From the NCBI GenBank assembly GCA_964562405.1, contig CAZLTC010000007.1, positions 1 through 64,000 of the forward strand: DNA of 64,000 nucleotides. Direction: 5' to 3'. A program made the position numbers and the translations under genes. How positions within the stretch are numbered: the stretch's first letter is position 1; every line of letters starts with the position of its first letter. Positions 61,727 through 64,000 of this stretch are shown piece by piece. The notes beneath the pieces were generated by a model that ran no database searches, was not told the DNA's origin, and worked only from the letters and a program-made list of their open reading frames with translations. Source of the stretch: WJLY01 sp964562405 (GTDB taxonomy: Bacteria; Joyebacterota; Joyebacteria; Joyebacterales; Joyebacteraceae).

Positions 61727-63046
61727 TTATCCGGCTTCCAGGGAGTGACCGACGCCGAGGCTCGTCATGACGTCGCCAACAGTGTAGTGGGAACCCGTTA
61801 TCAAGACAAGGTCCGCTTCACAGGCCAGCGACAGAGCTCTGCCGATCGCGGCACCGGGCGTATCGACAACCATCGCCTCGAGCCCCATCTCGCGGGCCAT
61901 CTGGGCGACGTCCTCGGGGTCCGCTGCTCGGGACGTGGCCGGCCGCGTGACGATCAGAAGGTCGACGAAGTCAGTCAACGCGGCGACGAAGCCACGCACG
62001 TCCTTGTCGGCCATGATGCCGAGAACAGCTATCGTCCGCTCGGGCGCGAAGACCTCCTTGAAGGAGGAAGCCAGCACGCGAGCGCCGTCAGGGTTGTGCG
62101 CGACATCGGCGATGACGGTCGGACGGCGGTCGATGATCTGCATCCTGCCGATGCAGGAGGCCTCCGCCATGCCGCGCTTGACGGCCCGCTCGTCTAGCGT
62201 CAACGTTCCTTCGCGCTGGAGTTCCACGAGTGTGACGAGGGCCGTGGCGGCGTTCGTCACCTGATGCCGCCCGATCATCGAAGTCGAGACCCCGTCGAAC
62301 CTGGCCTCCTCGTGCGAGAAGTCGAAGAAGCTCCCCGAGGGCGTCACTGACACCCTGGAAACAGCGCAGTCTGCGTTGACGTCCACGAACCGGGCTCTCC
62401 TGGCGGCTGCGACGCCTCTGATCACGTCGGCCGCCACCCCGGTCGCGCCTACGACCACCGTGCCCGAGTTCCGTATGATCCCGGCTTTTTCCGCAGCGAT
62501 GCTCGCGATGTCGCTCCCGAGGATCTCCGAGTGGTCTATGGCGATCTTCGTGATGACCGACATGAGCGAGTCGAGAGCGTTCGTAGCGTCGAGTCTGCCT
62601 CCCAGCCCGACCTCGGCCACGGCCAGGTCGACGCCCTCATCGGCGAAGTGGACCGCAGCGGCAGCCGTTACGATCTCGAAGAACGTGGCGTCGATCTCGT
62701 CGGCGTAGGGCTTCACCATCTCCACGAGCTCCACCACGCGGGCCTGCTCGATGGACCGTCCGGACACCGATACGCGCTCGGTGAAGTCAATGACGTGAGG
62801 TGAGGTGTACAGTCCCACGCGGAGGTCGTGCTCAGCGAGAACAGAGGCGATCATGCAGGAGGTAGAGCCCTTCCCGTTCGTGCCGCCCACGTGGACGATG
62901 CGGAACTTCTCGTGCGGACTGCCCACCGCGCGCAGCAGGTGCTCCACACGCTCGAGTCCCGGCTTCATCACGAAGCGGTGCCTGGCGAAGAGCCAGTCCA
63001 GGCAGGACCTGTATGAATCAAAGGCCTTGCTTCCTTGCCTGGTCAA
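61727..63046 (-). CDS. folC: Bifunctional folylpolyglutamate / dihydrofolate synthase
   Basis: 439 residues, Mur-ligase fold. P-loop G-G-T-N-G-K-G-S-T-S (~53), D-F-T-E-R-V-S-V and the H-N-P-D-G-A-R of the C-terminal domain. It adds glutamates to folates. TTG 63046 is the start, six bases after GGAGG, overlapping accD by 29 bases. The accD-folC pairing is common in Gram-negative bacteria. Confidence 0.93.
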   Translation of the reverse strand: MTRQGSKAFDSYRSCLDWLFARHRFVMKPGLERVEHLLRAVGSPHEKFRIVHVGGTNGKGSTSCMIASVLAEHDLRVGLYTSPHVIDFTERVSVSGRSIEQARVVELVEMVKPYADEIDATFFEIVTAAAAVHFADEGVDLAVAEVGLGGRLDATNALDSLMSVITKIAIDHSEILGSDIASIAAEKAGIIRNSGTVVVGATGVAADVIRGVAAARRARFVDVNADCAVSRVSVTPSGSFFDFSHEEARFDGVSTSMIGRHQVTNAATALVTLVELQREGTLTLDERAVKRGMAEASCIGRMQIIDRRPTVIADVAHNPDGARVLASSFKEVFAPERTIAVLGIMADKDVRGFVAALTDFVDLLIVTRPATSRAADPEDVAQMAREMGLEAMVVDTPGAAIGRALSLACEADLVLITGSHYTVGDVMTSLGVGHSLEAG

Positions 63047-63920
63047 GCGTGTCCTCCGCCCGGTCGCGCTCCTCGTCCCCGAAGAAGTCCAGAATCTTGC
63101 CCAAGGTCTTCCGCAGCTCCTTGCGGTGCACGACCATGTCGACCATGCCGTGCTCGAGCAGGAACTCGGCCTTCTGGAACTCCTCCGGGAGGTCCTGTTT
63201 TATCGTCTGCTGAATGACCCTCGGCCCGGCGAAGCCTATGAGCGCTCCCGGCTCCGCGATGATCACGTCTCCGAGCGAAGCGAAGCTGGCCGTGACACCA
63301 CCGGTCGTCGGGTGAACCTGTATGACGATGTGGAGCAGCCCCTCGTCGTGGAACTTCGCCAGCATGGCGCTCGTCTTGGCCATCTGCATGAGGGACAGTA
63401 TCCCTTCCTGCATTCTGGCGCCTCCGGAACTCGACACGGTGACGAGTGGAACTCGCTCCTCGATGGCCATCCGCGTCAGCCTGGCTAGCTTCTCGCCCAT
63501 GGCCGAGCCGAGGCTACCTCCCAGGAACGCGAACTCGAGGAGCGCCATCATCACCAGATGGCTCTCGATCCTGGCACTGCCCGTCAGGACGGCCGAGGAC
63601 AGCCCGGTCTTCTTGACCGCGTCCTCGAGACGCTCGGTGTACTTGCGCGAGTCTGTGAACCTCAGTGGGTCGGCGGAAGTCACGCCCGTCAGAAGCTCAA
63701 CGAAACTCCCGGGATCGACGAGGATGTCCCGGTACTGCACGGCGCTGATCCGGAAGTGATAGCCGCACTTGGGACACGTCCAGAGGCCGCGCTCCAGCTC
63801 CTTGTGATAGATGATCTCCCCGCAGCCCTCGCACTTCCTCCACAGGCCATCGGGGACCTCGCGCTTCTTCGCGTCCTTGATGCCCGGCTTGCGCCGCCGT
63901 AGCCAGGAGACCTGATCCAT
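63018..63920 (-). CDS. accD: Acetyl-CoA carboxylase carboxyltransferase subunit beta
   Basis: 300 residues. The N-terminal zinc ribbon uses C30, C33, C49 and C52. The crotonase-like core has T-V-S-S-S-G-G-A-R-M-Q-E-G and P-T-T-G-G-V-T-A-S-F, with A-L-I-G-F-A-G-P-R-V-I near the end. It transfers CO2 from biotin to acetyl-CoA for fatty-acid synthesis. Bases 63921-64000 upstream show no clear promoter. Confidence 0.96.
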   Translation of the reverse strand: MDQVSWLRRRKPGIKDAKKREVPDGLWRKCEGCGEIIYHKELERGLWTCPKCGYHFRISAVQYRDILVDPGSFVELLTGVTSADPLRFTDSRKYTERLEDAVKKTGLSSAVLTGSARIESHLVMMALLEFAFLGGSLGSAMGEKLARLTRMAIEERVPLVTVSSSGGARMQEGILSLMQMAKTSAMLAKFHDEGLLHIVIQVHPTTGGVTASFASLGDVIIAEPGALIGFAGPRVIQQTIKQDLPEEFQKAEFLLEHGMVDMVVHRKELRKTLGKILDFFGDEERDRAEDTLDQARKQGL

Positions 63921-64000
63921 GACGTCACCTCGATGTCCGGTGCATTGTCAGTCCGCTGATACTAGAGACTACAACTTCCGAGCGACCGCCGCCACGAGAG

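Noticed and set aside
63921..64000. TAGTAT as a -10 upstream of accD
   Set aside because: No acceptable -35 at 16-18 bases.

Overview
This is a 64 kb stretch of high-GC bacterial chromosome, densely packed with core genes. I count 59 protein genes, 56 of them on the minus strand. There are also three tRNA genes and the RNase P RNA. I see no rRNA, CRISPR array, prophage or insertion sequence. Three runs of exactly 100 N (41264-41363, 45317-45416, 55316-55415) show a draft scaffold, probably a metagenome-assembled genome. LptD, two outer-membrane-type lipoproteins and a DUF5683 protein point to a diderm with LPS. The lipoprotein N-terminus C-V-Y-Y-N-T-F-Y, the DUF5683 protein and the ADP-forming acyl-CoA synthetase suggest an uncultured lineage near the FCB group (Eisenbacteria/Krumholzibacteria-like). 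That placement is inference.

Layout, read down the minus strand. At 1-7.1 kb, rplM-rpsI and rpsB-tsf-pyrH-frr are followed by a small ferredoxin gene, then uppS-cdsA-dxr-rseP (translation, isoprenoid and phospholipid synthesis). At 7.2-13.3 kb lie recJ-rsh-dtd-maf-mtnA, and rnpB at 13.4-13.8 kb. At 13.8-23.2 kb are rpsU, yqeY, a NIF3-like gene, mutS2, dnaG and rpoD (a macromolecular-synthesis cluster), then two tRNAs, a zinc-ribbon coiled-coil gene and an RNase HI gene. At 23.4-28.5 kb is the only plus-strand operon: a CoA-transferase/GNAT fusion, an ADP-forming acyl-CoA synthetase and a BioD/DRTGG protein. At 28.6-34.4 kb is the CIRCE-controlled heat-shock operon hrcA-grpE-dnaK-dnaJ-rsmE.

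At 34.5-43.7 kb are pyrR, a TPR lipoprotein gene, glmM, glmS, then selD, tRNA-Sec, a PP-loop protein gene, a DUF5683 gene and lepB. selD contains an in-frame UGA at codon 18, so the SelD protein is itself a selenoprotein and the organism decodes selenocysteine. At 43.8-49.6 kb are dus, a LysM/TPR lipoprotein gene (cut by a gap), two ECF-type ATPase genes, tmk and a C-terminal processing protease gene. At 49.7-54.1 kb are a second RecJ-like DHH gene, rsmI, a CDP-alcohol phosphatidyltransferase gene and ino1 (likely phosphatidylinositol synthesis). At 54.2-64 kb are accD, folC, a MalK/UgpC-type ATPase gene, a ROK kinase gene, lptD, HU, and a short NfeD plus stomatin pair.

Promoters are unusually easy to read: several have a perfect TTGACA and a 17-18 bp spacer. 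Two place the -35 box over the stop codon of the preceding gene. One (dus) sits so close to the ATG that a leaderless mRNA is predicted. Start codons were reassigned from Shine-Dalgarno evidence in many genes, including several TTG starts. The points most worth following up are the selenocysteine locus with its neighbouring PP-loop protein and the plus-strand acetyl-CoA module.
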